DNA of 8,005 nucleotides from an uncultured Haloferula sp. (GCA_946481625.1 CAMLOZ010000135.1:1-8005), one strand, 5' to 3'. Numbered from the stretch's first letter, positions 1 through 6,805 are shown. Numbers and translations: made by a program. The notes: a model not told the origin generated them from the letters alone.

Positions 1-1767
1 GCCTCGACCGAGCATCCGGCGGCTCGCGATCCGTATTTCCTCTACGCGGCCAGCAATACGGGGAGCCTCGCGGGGCTGCTGGCGTATCCCTTTTTGATCG
101 AGCCCTACAGCAGCCTTACCGATCAGCGCGTTGCATGGGCATGGGGCTTCGGTGGTCTGGGCTTGCTGTCCTTGGTCTGCGGTGTCCTGGCACGAAGGGA
201 TGCGGGAATTCCTGCCGGAGTGATCACGGAGGAAGAAGCGGCGGCCACGGGGTCGCAGCGGGTTCGCTGGGTGATCTTTGCCGCGGTCCCCTGTAGCCTG
301 ATGCTGAGCGTCACGACCTACATCTCGAGCGAGATCGCGGCGGTGCCATTGCTGTGGGTGATCCCCTTGGCCCTCTACCTCTCGACTTTCATCCTCGCCT
401 TCGGGAGCCGCCGATGGTCGGGAGAGAGGTGCGGCCGTGTGCTCGTGCCCTTCCTCGTTGCGGTGGTGATGGTCCTCGCGATGGGGGCGACAACGCCGAT
501 TCCCTTGCTCGTGGTTCTCCACCTCGCGTGCTTCTTCCTCGCCGGGCTGGCCTGTCACGTGAGGCTGGCGGCCATCCGCCCGCCCGCGCGTCGTCTCACG
601 GAGTTCTACTTCTGGACCTCCGTCGGAGGCGTGACCGGTGGCGCGTTCAATACCTTGCTTGCGCCGCTGGTTTTCCGCTCCACCGCCGAGTATCCGTTGA
701 TGCTCGTGGCGGCCGCGTGGTTGGTGATTCCGGTGCGGGGCGGCTCGCGGTCGAGTTTCTTGTGGGGACTACTTCCAGCCCTATGGGCAGCGGCCGCGAT
801 GCGGTGGTGGCCTGCGAACGGAGAGGAAACGGGCTTACGGCAACTGGTCGCATTCGGAGTTCCGGCCCTGGGGTGCTTCGTGATGTCGCGCGGCCGTGGC
901 AAGTTCGCCGTGGCTATCGCCGGACTGCTCGCGGTCGCCCACTTCCTGCCGCCACATGGAATGCGAACGCTCCATGCCACTCGCAGCTTCTTCGGGATTC
1001 ATCGCGTGACCAGGGATGCGAAAGGAGAGTTCCACTATCTCTTCCACGGCAAGACGGTCCACGGCATCCAGAGTCTCGATCGGGAGGGGGGGAAGACTCC
1101 CTTGGGCTACTACCACCCGGCAGGCCCCTTGGGCGGGATCTTTGCAAGCCGGGGACGGGGTGCGGTTGCCGCCGTGGGGCTCGGTGCCGGTGCGGTCGCG
1201 GCTTACGGAAAACCGGGGCAGGAGTTGGTCTTCTACGAGATCGATCCGGCGGTGAAGTCGATCGCTTCCGACCCGCAGTACTTCAGTTATCTTTCCCGTT
1301 CGCAGGCGGACATCGCGATCGAGACCGGCGATGCCCGGCTCAAGCTCGGCCCGGCTCCCGCCGGGCACTATGAGCTGATCGTGATGGATGCGTATGGATC
1401 GGATTCCGTGCCCGTTCATCTTCTCACGCGGGAGGCCATGAATCTCTACATCCGCAAGCTGGCACCGGGCGGGTTGATCGCCTTCCATGTCTCCAATCTT
1501 CACATCGATCTCCGGCCGGTGGTGGCGGCCTTGGCAGGCGATGCCGGACTTGCGTGTGTTTTCCGCGAGGATGTGGATTTTCCCGAAGAGGAGCAGGCGA
1601 AGGGACGCTGGCCATCGCGCTGGGCGGTGGTCGCACGAACCACCGCGGATCTCGAACCACTCATCCGGATGGGAGGATGGGAGGATCTGGAGGCCGGTCC
1701 GCGTTTGCCGGTGTGGACGGATGATCACTCCAGTATCCTTCCCTTGCTCGACCTGCGACTTCGCTAA
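1..1767 (+). CDS. Fused multi-pass membrane / spermidine-synthase-like protein (5' partial)
   Basis: The reading frame is open from the first base, so the N-terminus lies outside the window; 588 residues are visible. The TTG at 94 is internal, because the upstream in-frame codons already encode a conserved stretch (DPYFLYAASNTGSLAGLLAYP) typical of this family. Roughly the first 320 residues hold about ten hydrophobic segments, including the characteristic SSEIAAVPLLWVIPLALYL. The C-terminal 240 residues resemble the Rossmann methyltransferase-like domain of spermidine synthases: HGKTVHG (349-355), the glycine loop GLGAG (393-397), acidic YEID (412-415), GDA (443-445), and DAYGSDSVPVH (463-473), ending with WTDDHSSILPLL. 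In true spermidine synthase this domain transfers aminopropyl groups to putrescine. The substrate of membrane-fused members is generally not known, and no speD or other polyamine gene is nearby, so polyamine synthesis is only a possibility. It would act at the inner membrane with a cytoplasmic C-terminus (inference). Confidence 0.88.
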   Translation, partial: ASTEHPAARDPYFLYAASNTGSLAGLLAYPFLIEPYSSLTDQRVAWAWGFGGLGLLSLVCGVLARRDAGIPAGVITEEEAAATGSQRVRWVIFAAVPCSLMLSVTTYISSEIAAVPLLWVIPLALYLSTFILAFGSRRWSGERCGRVLVPFLVAVVMVLAMGATTPIPLLVVLHLACFFLAGLACHVRLAAIRPPARRLTEFYFWTSVGGVTGGAFNTLLAPLVFRSTAEYPLMLVAAAWLVIPVRGGSRSSFLWGLLPALWAAAAMRWWPANGEETGLRQLVAFGVPALGCFVMSRGRGKFAVAIAGLLAVAHFLPPHGMRTLHATRSFFGIHRVTRDAKGEFHYLFHGKTVHGIQSLDREGGKTPLGYYHPAGPLGGIFASRGRGAVAAVGLGAGAVAAYGKPGQELVFYEIDPAVKSIASDPQYFSYLSRSQADIAIETGDARLKLGPAPAGHYELIVMDAYGSDSVPVHLLTREAMNLYIRKLAPGGLIAFHVSNLHIDLRPVVAALAGDAGLACVFREDVDFPEEEQAKGRWPSRWAVVARTTADLEPLIRMGGWEDLEAGPRLPVWTDDHSSILPLLDLRLR

Positions 1768-1802
1768 ACGCGCATTTCAACCCTTTCGTCCGGCGATCCG
1801 GG

Positions 1803-1811
1803 TGTTAGACT
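1803..1811 (+). promoter_or_regulatory. Extended -10 promoter element abutting the YihY-like start
   Basis: TGTTAGACT fits an extended -10 (TGn followed by TAnnnT; hexamer TAGACT at 1806-1811). The distance to the G of the GTG codon at 1818 is 7 bases, where a transcription start would be expected, so the message would be leaderless. There is no good -35: TTTCGT at 1784-1789, 16 bases upstream, is a poor match. This is a pattern match only. Confidence 0.45.
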
Positions 1812-1817
1812 TCGCGG

Positions 1818-2714
1818 GTGTTTCGCATCCGACGGCTCCGATCGATCCTCTTCTGGCGGCGCATGTGCCGCCGCTGGGTGCATCATCGACATACGGACAA
1901 CGCGGCGGCCCTTGCCTTCTACGCCCTGATCTCCCTGCCGCCCTTGCTTCTGATCGGGGTGACGGTGGCGGGCCTTATTCTCGGCGAAAAGGCCGCCCAC
2001 GGCGAACTGGAGAAGCAACTGGCCGCGGTGCTCGGCGGCGAGCTCGCGCGCACCATCGAGAGCATCGTGGAGGGAGCCCGCATCGCGCCGCGTTCCCAGC
2101 CGCTGGCCTTTGTCGTGGCGATGGTCACCTTGGCCTATGCCGGTTCCCATGTGCTTTCCCAATTGCGCAAGACCCTCAATGTCGTGAACGAAGCCGCTCC
2201 GGCGGATCCTTCGCGTCCTTGGTTGCGGCGGATCGGGGCTCGGGCGTTGTGCGCCGCCCTGATCCTGTCGTTCGGGGTTCTTCTGGTGGTCGCCACCGCG
2301 GCGCAGGGCTTCGCGGCTTATGTGGCTGCACGCATGGAGGCACCATGGCTGGCGGAGCTTGATTTGCTCCAGCGCTTCGGTTGGCTTACGACCTACCTGC
2401 TGCTAACGATTGCCTTCGCGCTGATCATGAAGGTGCTGCCGCGCCGGCGGCCGCAATGGAAGCATGCGTTCGTGGGTGCGGCCTTCGCCGCCGTGACCAC
2501 GGGTTCGCTGAAGAGCGTGCTCGATATTTACCTGCGCCACAGCTTCTGGGGATCCTTTATCGGCGGCGGGCTGAATCTCCTGCTGTTCCTTTTCTGGCTC
2601 TTCGTCTCGATCCAGTCCTTTCTCGCCGGGGCGGAGATTGCCGCATGGTTGGGACGGACCCAGCGGCGCAAGGGCGCTCATGGCGAAGCAATCTCCCGCG
2701 CCGCCACCAAGTAG
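1818..2714 (+). CDS. YihY/BrkB-family inner membrane protein
   Basis: A 298-residue protein of the YihY/virulence factor BrkB family (formerly mis-assigned as ribonuclease BN). It shows a basic, Arg-rich N-terminus and then about six hydrophobic segments (near 29-56, 95-113, 141-171, 186-207, 215-238, 249-279). Family hallmarks seen are AAALAFYALISLPPLLLI (29-46), HVLSQLRKTLNVVNE (111-125), KVLPRRRPQWKHAFVGA (205-221) and a C-terminal GGGLNLLLFLFWLFVS segment followed by FLAGAEIA. The molecular role of the family is not firmly established; transport or envelope functions have been proposed. The GTG at 1818 is preferred over the ATG at 1863 because it keeps the basic leader and sits correctly behind an extended -10; neither has a Shine-Dalgarno sequence. 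It lies 50 bp after the spermidine-synthase-like gene. Its last 37 bases overlap the 3' end of the convergent GH76 gene. Length is normal for the family. Confidence 0.9.
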   Translation: MFRIRRLRSILFWRRMCRRWVHHRHTDNAAALAFYALISLPPLLLIGVTVAGLILGEKAAHGELEKQLAAVLGGELARTIESIVEGARIAPRSQPLAFVVAMVTLAYAGSHVLSQLRKTLNVVNEAAPADPSRPWLRRIGARALCAALILSFGVLLVVATAAQGFAAYVAARMEAPWLAELDLLQRFGWLTTYLLLTIAFALIMKVLPRRRPQWKHAFVGAAFAAVTTGSLKSVLDIYLRHSFWGSFIGGGLNLLLFLFWLFVSIQSFLAGAEIAAWLGRTQRRKGAHGEAISRAATK

Positions 2715-3823
2715 GCACGGGCCGGGCTCGCTTGGTTGAGAAGCATCACTTCCTGCATCGGGCCGGGACGACGGCGGTCCCAGCGGTGCGGGTAGCGGCC
2801 GTTCTCGTCGCGCATTTTCTCACGGAGATGGACAAGGCAGCGGCTCACTGTTTGATGCCAGCGCGGATCCTTGTCGCGATCATGGAGTTCCAGGAAGGAC
2901 TCCAGCAAAAGGTGCGCGAACCGCCCGCTGTCGGAGATCGCGCCGGAGGGATGGATCCACTGCTTCTCCGCGGCGGTGGCGATGCGCTTGGCCTCGTCGA
3001 GGTAGCCGGCCTCTCCGGTGATCTCGTGGAGGAGGCAGTTCGCGCGGATCATCAGCGCCGAGTTGTAGGTGAACTTCCGCCGGTCGATGCGGCCATTGAG
3101 GCGGATGTTGTCCCAGAAGAGACCGTCCTGATCCTGGAGTGTCCTGCGAGTCCACGTGTAAAGGCGCCTCGCCGTCTCCAGATACTTTTCGTCCTTGGTA
3201 AGCTGATGAAGCCGCAGCGCGGATACGATGGCCGGGGCGTTCGTGCAGGTATTCTTGGATTCCTTCGCCACCTCGCGCCAGTAGAGCCCGCCGCCGAGCT
3301 TGTCGTCTTCCCCGCTCATTACGAAGCGGAAGGTGGCCTCGGCACGGTCGAGATACCTCCTTTCCTTGGTCAGCTCGTGGACCTCCGCGAGCGCGAGGAC
3401 AAGCCAGGCGTTGTCATCGTAGTAGCGGTCGGAGGCCTTCGGTCCGGGCTGGACGTCGAAGCCCTCGATGCCGTCGTGCTTCCACCAATACACTTGGATC
3501 GCATCGGCATACTCCTGCAGCGGGCTGAGGTATTTCTCCGGTTCCAGGCTCGCGGCCGCCGTCAGCGCGGTCAACTGCACTCCAACACCCCACATGAAGG
3601 CAGGGTGATCCGGCTTTTTCTCCACGATGTTCGCCTTCTCCGCGTAGAGCTTTTTCTCGGGAAGCCACATATCCTTCCGGATTACCTCCATGGCCTCCGT
3701 CCCCCAGTCCTTGAAGGGTGGGGGAGTCGTCTTCCCGGGTTCGGCCTGACCCAAGACAGGGGTCAGGGCGAGGAGTGCGAAAGCGCGCCGGAATTGGCCT
3801 GCAGAAAGTGTTTGCAGAAGCAT
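2678..3823 (-). CDS. Secreted glycoside hydrolase family 76 protein (alpha-1,6-mannanase-like)
   Basis: A 381-residue protein with an N-terminal signal peptide (basic residues around 13-14, hydrophobic AFALLALTPVL, probable cut after GQA). The body is built of alpha-helical hairpin repeats like the (alpha/alpha)6 barrel of GH76. The pair of aspartates in RYYDDNAW (residues 136-137) corresponds to the catalytic aspartates of GH76 endo-alpha-1,6-mannanases. Further family signatures are GGGLYWRE, KNTCTNAPA, TRRTLQDQDGLFWDN and GRIDRRKFTYNSALMIRANC. The expected reaction is cleavage of alpha-1,6-mannan backbones outside the cytoplasm, but substrates of many bacterial members are untested. The ATG at 3823 is chosen over the TTG at 3841, since it gives a better signal peptide and lies just behind TGCTACGAA, an extended -10-like sequence. 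A GGGAG lies only one base before the ATG, too close for an ordinary ribosome binding site. The GH97 remnant ends 40 bp upstream on the same strand, suggesting a former glycan-degradation pair. Confidence 0.85.
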   Translation of the reverse strand: MLLQTLSAGQFRRAFALLALTPVLGQAEPGKTTPPPFKDWGTEAMEVIRKDMWLPEKKLYAEKANIVEKKPDHPAFMWGVGVQLTALTAAASLEPEKYLSPLQEYADAIQVYWWKHDGIEGFDVQPGPKASDRYYDDNAWLVLALAEVHELTKERRYLDRAEATFRFVMSGEDDKLGGGLYWREVAKESKNTCTNAPAIVSALRLHQLTKDEKYLETARRLYTWTRRTLQDQDGLFWDNIRLNGRIDRRKFTYNSALMIRANCLLHEITGEAGYLDEAKRIATAAEKQWIHPSGAISDSGRFAHLLLESFLELHDRDKDPRWHQTVSRCLVHLREKMRDENGRYPHRWDRRRPGPMQEVMLLNQASPARAYLVAAREIASP

Positions 3824-3831
3824 GCTCCCGA

Positions 3832-3840
3832 TTCGTAGCA
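3832..3840 (-). promoter_or_regulatory. Possible extended -10 element of the GH76 gene
   Basis: On the minus strand, TGCTACGAA reads as TG-n-TACGAA, about 9 bases upstream of the ATG at 3823. This resembles the arrangement before the YihY-like gene. TTGAAC (3867-3862) lies 24 bases further upstream, too far for a standard -35 spacing. The evidence is weak and based on pattern only. Confidence 0.25.
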
Positions 3841-3863
3841 AACCGCCCGAATCTTGCGCGAGT

Positions 3864-4142
3864 TCAACGTTTCCCGAGAATCATCGCGAATCCGCCGCCA
3901 GGTTCCATGCTCACGGTGATCGTTTCGCCCGCCTTGGTGCCGCTTTTCCCGATCTTGAGCTTGGTTTTCTCGCCGGGGACATCGGCGTAGCTCAGACGGT
4001 TCCAGTCGCCTGCACCGATGAAATCGAGATCGAAGGAGAAATCCTTTTTCCCGTCGCTGCCATTGATGACGGCCACCCACCATTGGTCTCCGGAATGACG
4101 GGCGAGCGCCGCAATCTCGCCGATCCGACTGCCGGACAGGAC
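3864..4142 (-). pseudogene. Orphan C-terminal domain of a GH97 glycoside hydrolase (truncated remnant)
   Basis: About 92 codons ending in TGA at 3866-3864 read like the C-terminal beta-sandwich (GH97_C) of family 97 glycosidases: VLSGSRIGEIAALARHSG, then DQWWVAVINGSDGKKDFSF, and at the end KAGETITVSMEPGGGFAM. GH97 enzymes normally have some 600-700 residues, with an N-terminal super-sandwich and a (beta/alpha)8 catalytic barrel before this domain; neither is present. Similarity stops near 4142, just where the WDET-like residues that usually precede this segment are expected. The frame stays open back to a TAG at 4244-4242, but the only start I could propose is a TTG at 4223 inside the upstream region of the divergent EF-hand gene. 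I therefore read it as a decayed gene. A stand-alone beta-sandwich protein is less likely, though the domain's codons remain intact without stops or frameshifts, so the loss may be recent. Confidence 0.65.
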
Positions 4143-4207
4143 TTGACATGACAGGGCGACGGGTCCCGCAACTTTTTGCCGGGCATCCGGTTCGACTCCT
4201 TGTGTCC

Positions 4208-4221
4208 GGCGGTCTTCCGCC
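4208..4221 (+). other. Short GC-rich hairpin upstream of the EF-hand lipoprotein
   Basis: GGCGG and CCGCC form a perfect 5-bp stem around the loop TCTT, 22 bases before the ATG at 4244. It could be a small 5'-leader structure. It is too short, and lacks a T tract, to call a terminator. Confidence 0.25.
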
Positions 4222-4243
4222 AATTTCCATCGTCTCCTTCGCT

Positions 4244-4834
4244 ATGAAAAACCTCTTCCTTCCGATCCTGTCTGCCGCGGTTCTCCTTTCCGCCTGCGAC
4301 AAAACCGAGGAACAAGCCTCGGCGAAGGACACGAAGACCAAAACCTTGAAGCCGTTGGGAGCGAACCGATCCAAGAGCCAAGCTCCGTCGCAGGAGGCGA
4401 TACCACCGCAAGACCTAGGCCCCGCATCGCCCGAGGCACTTGCCGATGGCTCCACAAACGCGGTGCCGCCGTCCCAACCCATTGCCCCGCTCGCCCAACA
4501 ATCGGTGCCGGGAGCGACGGGGGGACCGCTCACCCAGGAGCAACGCGATGCCTACCGGGCCGACCGACAGGCCCGGCGCGCCGCGCAGATCAAGGTGGAC
4601 CTGGCCGCCCGCTTTAAGGAACGCGATGCCGATGGCGACGGCCTGCTTGCGCAAAGCGAAGTTCCGGAACGGATGCAGCGCGGGTTTTCGCGTGCGGATG
4701 CGGACGGCAACGGCTCCCTCGATGCGACGGAGCAGGAAACGCTCATCCAGAACATGTCCGAACGCATGGCGGAACGTGGCTCGCAGGACGACCGCCGCGG
4801 CTTCGCGCGACGCGCCGGGCGTGGCCGGAATTGA
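4244..4834 (+). CDS. EF-hand lipoprotein
   Basis: A 196-residue protein. The first 18 residues form a lipoprotein signal ending in the lipobox LSAC (Cys18), so it should be lipid-anchored in the inner or outer membrane. Residues 19-95 are a low-complexity linker rich in Pro, Ala, Gln, Lys and Ser. Residues 97-125 are a charged helix (QEQRDAYRADRQARRAAQ). Two canonical 12-residue EF-hand loops follow: D128-A-D-G-D132 to E139, and D152-A-D-G-N156 to E163, each with Asp at positions 1 and 3 and Glu at 12, so calcium binding is likely. An Arg-rich tail ends the protein. Such small EF-hand lipoproteins are common in Verrucomicrobiota and Planctomycetota, but their role is not known to me. The ATG at 4244 is chosen because the lipoprotein signal begins there; the longer open frame from 4148 adds a non-signal leader. 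No Shine-Dalgarno sequence is seen. It ends 15 bp before the convergent glycosyltransferase-like gene. Confidence 0.85.
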   Translation: MKNLFLPILSAAVLLSACDKTEEQASAKDTKTKTLKPLGANRSKSQAPSQEAIPPQDLGPASPEALADGSTNAVPPSQPIAPLAQQSVPGATGGPLTQEQRDAYRADRQARRAAQIKVDLAARFKERDADGDGLLAQSEVPERMQRGFSRADADGNGSLDATEQETLIQNMSERMAERGSQDDRRGFARRAGRGRN

Positions 4835-4849
4835 TCCGCGCGACCGGGG

Positions 4850-5611
4850 TCACTCGTGCCAGTGGTCCGCCACCCACGGAGCGGCCAGCACCCGGTGATG
4901 GATCTTCCCATCGCTTACCCCATTCACCGCATCGGGCGGGTCGGGCTTGCCGTGGAAGACGAGAAACTTCGCGCCCTTCGGTTTCTTCGGAGCGCTCACC
5001 AGATTGAGAGGGAAGGGCGGTCGGCAGTTGTACTTGAAGCTCCGAACCCACTCCTCGGGCCACCAGTAGCGCTCCTTCATGGCGTAGGTAAGGAAGGCCT
5101 GCTCGGTCTGGAAGATGGAGCGGTCCTGCGCGCGGTCCATTTCGCGGATGAATGTGTCGTAGATGTACTGCGACTTCCCGGCCTCAAACCGGAAGATCGA
5201 GGAATTCCCGATCTCAGGCCGTTTGCGCAGGATTTGTTTCCGCCGCTCGATCCAGTTGTGGATGATGCAGTTCTTCCCCGGCTGGTAGTCGAAGAAGCAA
5301 TCGACGGAATCCAGCACTACCAGATCGAGATCGAGGAAGAGCGTCGGCCCTTCGAGGTCCGCGAAGCCGTCGCGGGTCATCATCAGCTTCAGGAAGACGT
5401 TCGGCCACTTCGCCTGCGTGATCCCGGGATTCCCGGGGAAGGGGTAAGTCTCGATCCCTTCGACCAGTCCCTCCGTGTTGTCCGTGAGGCACACGAAGCG
5501 GAAGGGCCGTGACAGGCTCCGGCCGAGTGACCGGAAGAGGATATTGACGTAGCTGGCGGGGTATCGCTTCCCCCACTTCATGCAGATCACATTGACTGGC
5601 GCGCCGGGCAT
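4850..5611 (-). CDS. Putative GT-A type glycosyltransferase
   Basis: A 253-residue cytoplasmic protein without a signal peptide or membrane segment. It starts with a beta strand VNVICMKWG(K)RYP, followed by YVNILFRSLGRSLSRPFRFVCLTD. This is the nucleotide-sugar-binding opening of a family of bacterial glycosyltransferases related to GT8-like GT-A enzymes. TLFLDLDLVVLD contains a DxD motif (DLD, residues 94-96 from this start), expected to bind the metal and nucleotide sugar. GNSSIFRFEAGKSQYIYD and a late KFLVFHGKPDP, with a His near the C-terminal end, also fit the family, where such elements close the active site. Donor and acceptor cannot be told. The ATG at 5611 is preferred over a TTG at 5650 because it lies just before the conserved strand; neither has a Shine-Dalgarno sequence. 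It follows the HrgA-like gene on the same strand after 52 bp, so co-transcription is possible. No other sugar genes are nearby, so a capsule or O-antigen cluster is not indicated. Confidence 0.72.
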   Translation of the reverse strand: MPGAPVNVICMKWGKRYPASYVNILFRSLGRSLSRPFRFVCLTDNTEGLVEGIETYPFPGNPGITQAKWPNVFLKLMMTRDGFADLEGPTLFLDLDLVVLDSVDCFFDYQPGKNCIIHNWIERRKQILRKRPEIGNSSIFRFEAGKSQYIYDTFIREMDRAQDRSIFQTEQAFLTYAMKERYWWPEEWVRSFKYNCRPPFPLNLVSAPKKPKGAKFLVFHGKPDPPDAVNGVSDGKIHHRVLAAPWVADHWHE

Positions 5612-5663
5612 CGGTGGCGGGAAGAATGTCCGCGGGAATGCCTGCGGCAAGGGTCAATCCGGC

Positions 5664-6656
5664 TCAGGCTTCGTCGCGGTAGGCCTCGGCCCGGCCATTC
5701 TCGATGCAGGAGGAAAGCCAATGGATCAACTGGTCGATCTCCGGGCTCTCCCGGCGCAGGCCGTCGAGCGCCTGCCAGTCGATGTGCTGGCGGGAATGTG
5801 GGGCCGCGATGCGATGGAAGTCGAGGCGTTCCATCAACGCTTCGGTCTCCTTCGGGTGGGCGTTGAGAATGTTTGCCGGCCGCGGCAGGTCGTCGAGCGC
5901 CTGCGGGGTGAGGCCGAAGGAGATGACACCGACGCCGAAGGCCGCATTGAGGCGGCGCAGTCCGTCGGCCAAGGCCTCGTCCTCCACCGGGGCGGCGTAG
6001 ATCAACTCGCCGCCCTGGGCCCAGATCGAGGCCGAGAGGGCCTGGAAGAAATCCTCGCGGAAGCTGCCGAGCGAAGGCTGGATCCGCAAGCGGGCGGCAT
6101 GGAGACGGAAGGGTGGCAAGCCCATCCGCTGCTTCAGCGAAAGCATCGATGGATCAAGGGTCAGCTCACCGTCCGGACCTTCGTCCGTTTCCCAGTCCAC
6201 CAGCACGACCTCCGGGAATTTCCAAAGATTCCCCAGCGGCGAGCCTTGCGTGAAGGCGTGACGGAAGACGAAGGGGAAGCGCCCGTTCACGTCGTAGTAG
6301 CGCATCACCACCGCGCGAAACTTCCGCAGACGCTCCAGCGCGAGATCGACGGCCTCGTGATCGGAGCCGAACTCGTCGAGACGGCCGTGGCTCAGTGCCA
6401 GCAGTTCCTGGGCACCCGTCAAAGCGGGCACGGGGGCGGTCCGGCGGTAGTAGCCCTGGCCCTTTTCCACCTTAGCGATCGGCGAGGCCGGATCGCAGGA
6501 CATGATCGAAAAGTGATAGCGGAGCGAGGCGTCCGAATAGGCCCCGTTCAGTTGCAGCCTCGCCAGTCGGATCAGCTCCGTGCCTTTGATGGACTCGGCC
6601 GGATTGCTCGGCAACAAGGGCGGGAGGATCTCCGTAAGCTGCGTGCGTAGGCTCAT
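5664..6656 (-). CDS. Winged-helix, HrgA-like (COG2958-like) protein of unknown function
   Basis: A 330-residue cytoplasmic protein. Residues 1-75 look like a winged-helix DNA-binding domain (ESIKGTELIRLARLQL, SDASLRYHFSIMS, SPIAKVEKGQGYYRR), similar in layout to the HARE-type HTH found in restriction-related proteins. The rest resembles the HrgA/COG2958 family: LWKFPEVVLVDW (144-155), FREDFFQALSASIWAQ (199-214), LRRLNAAFGVGVI (233-245) and PRPANIL near 259-264. Those proteins are suspected to relate to restriction endonucleases, with a PD...ExK-like core. Here the place of PD reads PE (148-149), and I see no E-x-K in the expected strand before FREDFFQ, only Arg and His, so nuclease activity looks doubtful. 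The ATG at 6656 is chosen because the open frame upstream to 6761 encodes unrelated, low-quality sequence. The gene is divergent from the LolA-like gene and precedes the glycosyltransferase-like gene. The family assignment is from memory of motifs and is moderately uncertain. Confidence 0.6.
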   Translation of the reverse strand: MSLRTQLTEILPPLLPSNPAESIKGTELIRLARLQLNGAYSDASLRYHFSIMSCDPASPIAKVEKGQGYYRRTAPVPALTGAQELLALSHGRLDEFGSDHEAVDLALERLRKFRAVVMRYYDVNGRFPFVFRHAFTQGSPLGNLWKFPEVVLVDWETDEGPDGELTLDPSMLSLKQRMGLPPFRLHAARLRIQPSLGSFREDFFQALSASIWAQGGELIYAAPVEDEALADGLRRLNAAFGVGVISFGLTPQALDDLPRPANILNAHPKETEALMERLDFHRIAAPHSRQHIDWQALDGLRRESPEIDQLIHWLSSCIENGRAEAYRDEA

Positions 6657-6777
6657 GTGGGTGAGGTAAGGGGCGTCGCTGGTGGCCGTGCGGGAATTCC
6701 ACTTCGCCGCCGCGCCCGGCATCAAGCACCTAATGGCAGTAATTTGAAAAATCCCGGTCATCCGGAACGCTCTTTTT

Positions 6778-6805
6778 GCGAATCCTTAGGTTCGCTTGCG
6801 CAAGC
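6778..6805. promoter_or_regulatory. Tandem palindromes upstream of the LolA-like gene
   Basis: Within the 180-bp divergent intergenic region, GCGAA-T-CCT-T-AGG-TTCGC (6778-6795) is an interrupted palindrome with one bulged T. It overlaps by two bases the perfect 12-bp palindrome GCTTGCGCAAGC (6794-6805), which ends 31 bases before the ATG at 6837. This could be an operator, or a hairpin in the leader. Nothing identifies a regulator. Confidence 0.35.

Noticed and set aside
835..1728. A 297-codon minus-strand open frame inside the spermidine-synthase-like gene
   Set aside because: Lies opposite the conserved methyltransferase-like domain and shows no protein motif of its own.
1768..1817. Possible terminator between the spermidine-synthase-like and YihY-like genes
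   Set aside because: No stem-loop with a T tract can be formed in the 50-bp gap.
2381..3838. A 485-codon open frame on the + strand antisense to the GH76 gene
   Set aside because: It has no recognisable family or signal, and it covers a gene with strong GH76 motifs. Long antisense frames are expected in GC-rich DNA.
4143..4148. Perfect TTGACA as a -35 box for the EF-hand gene
   Set aside because: No acceptable -10 lies 16-18 bases downstream; the candidates there are GC-rich.
4185..4221. tRNA-like T-loop sequence GGTTCGACTCC followed by CCGCCA, as a possible tRNA fragment or attachment site at the GH97 truncation
   Set aside because: The bases flanking TTCGACT do not form a 5-bp T stem, and no anticodon arm or acceptor stem is present upstream.
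5580..6650. A 356-codon + strand open frame antisense to the HrgA-like gene
   Set aside because: Composition is typical of a shadow frame, with no domain seen, while the minus strand carries coherent motifs.
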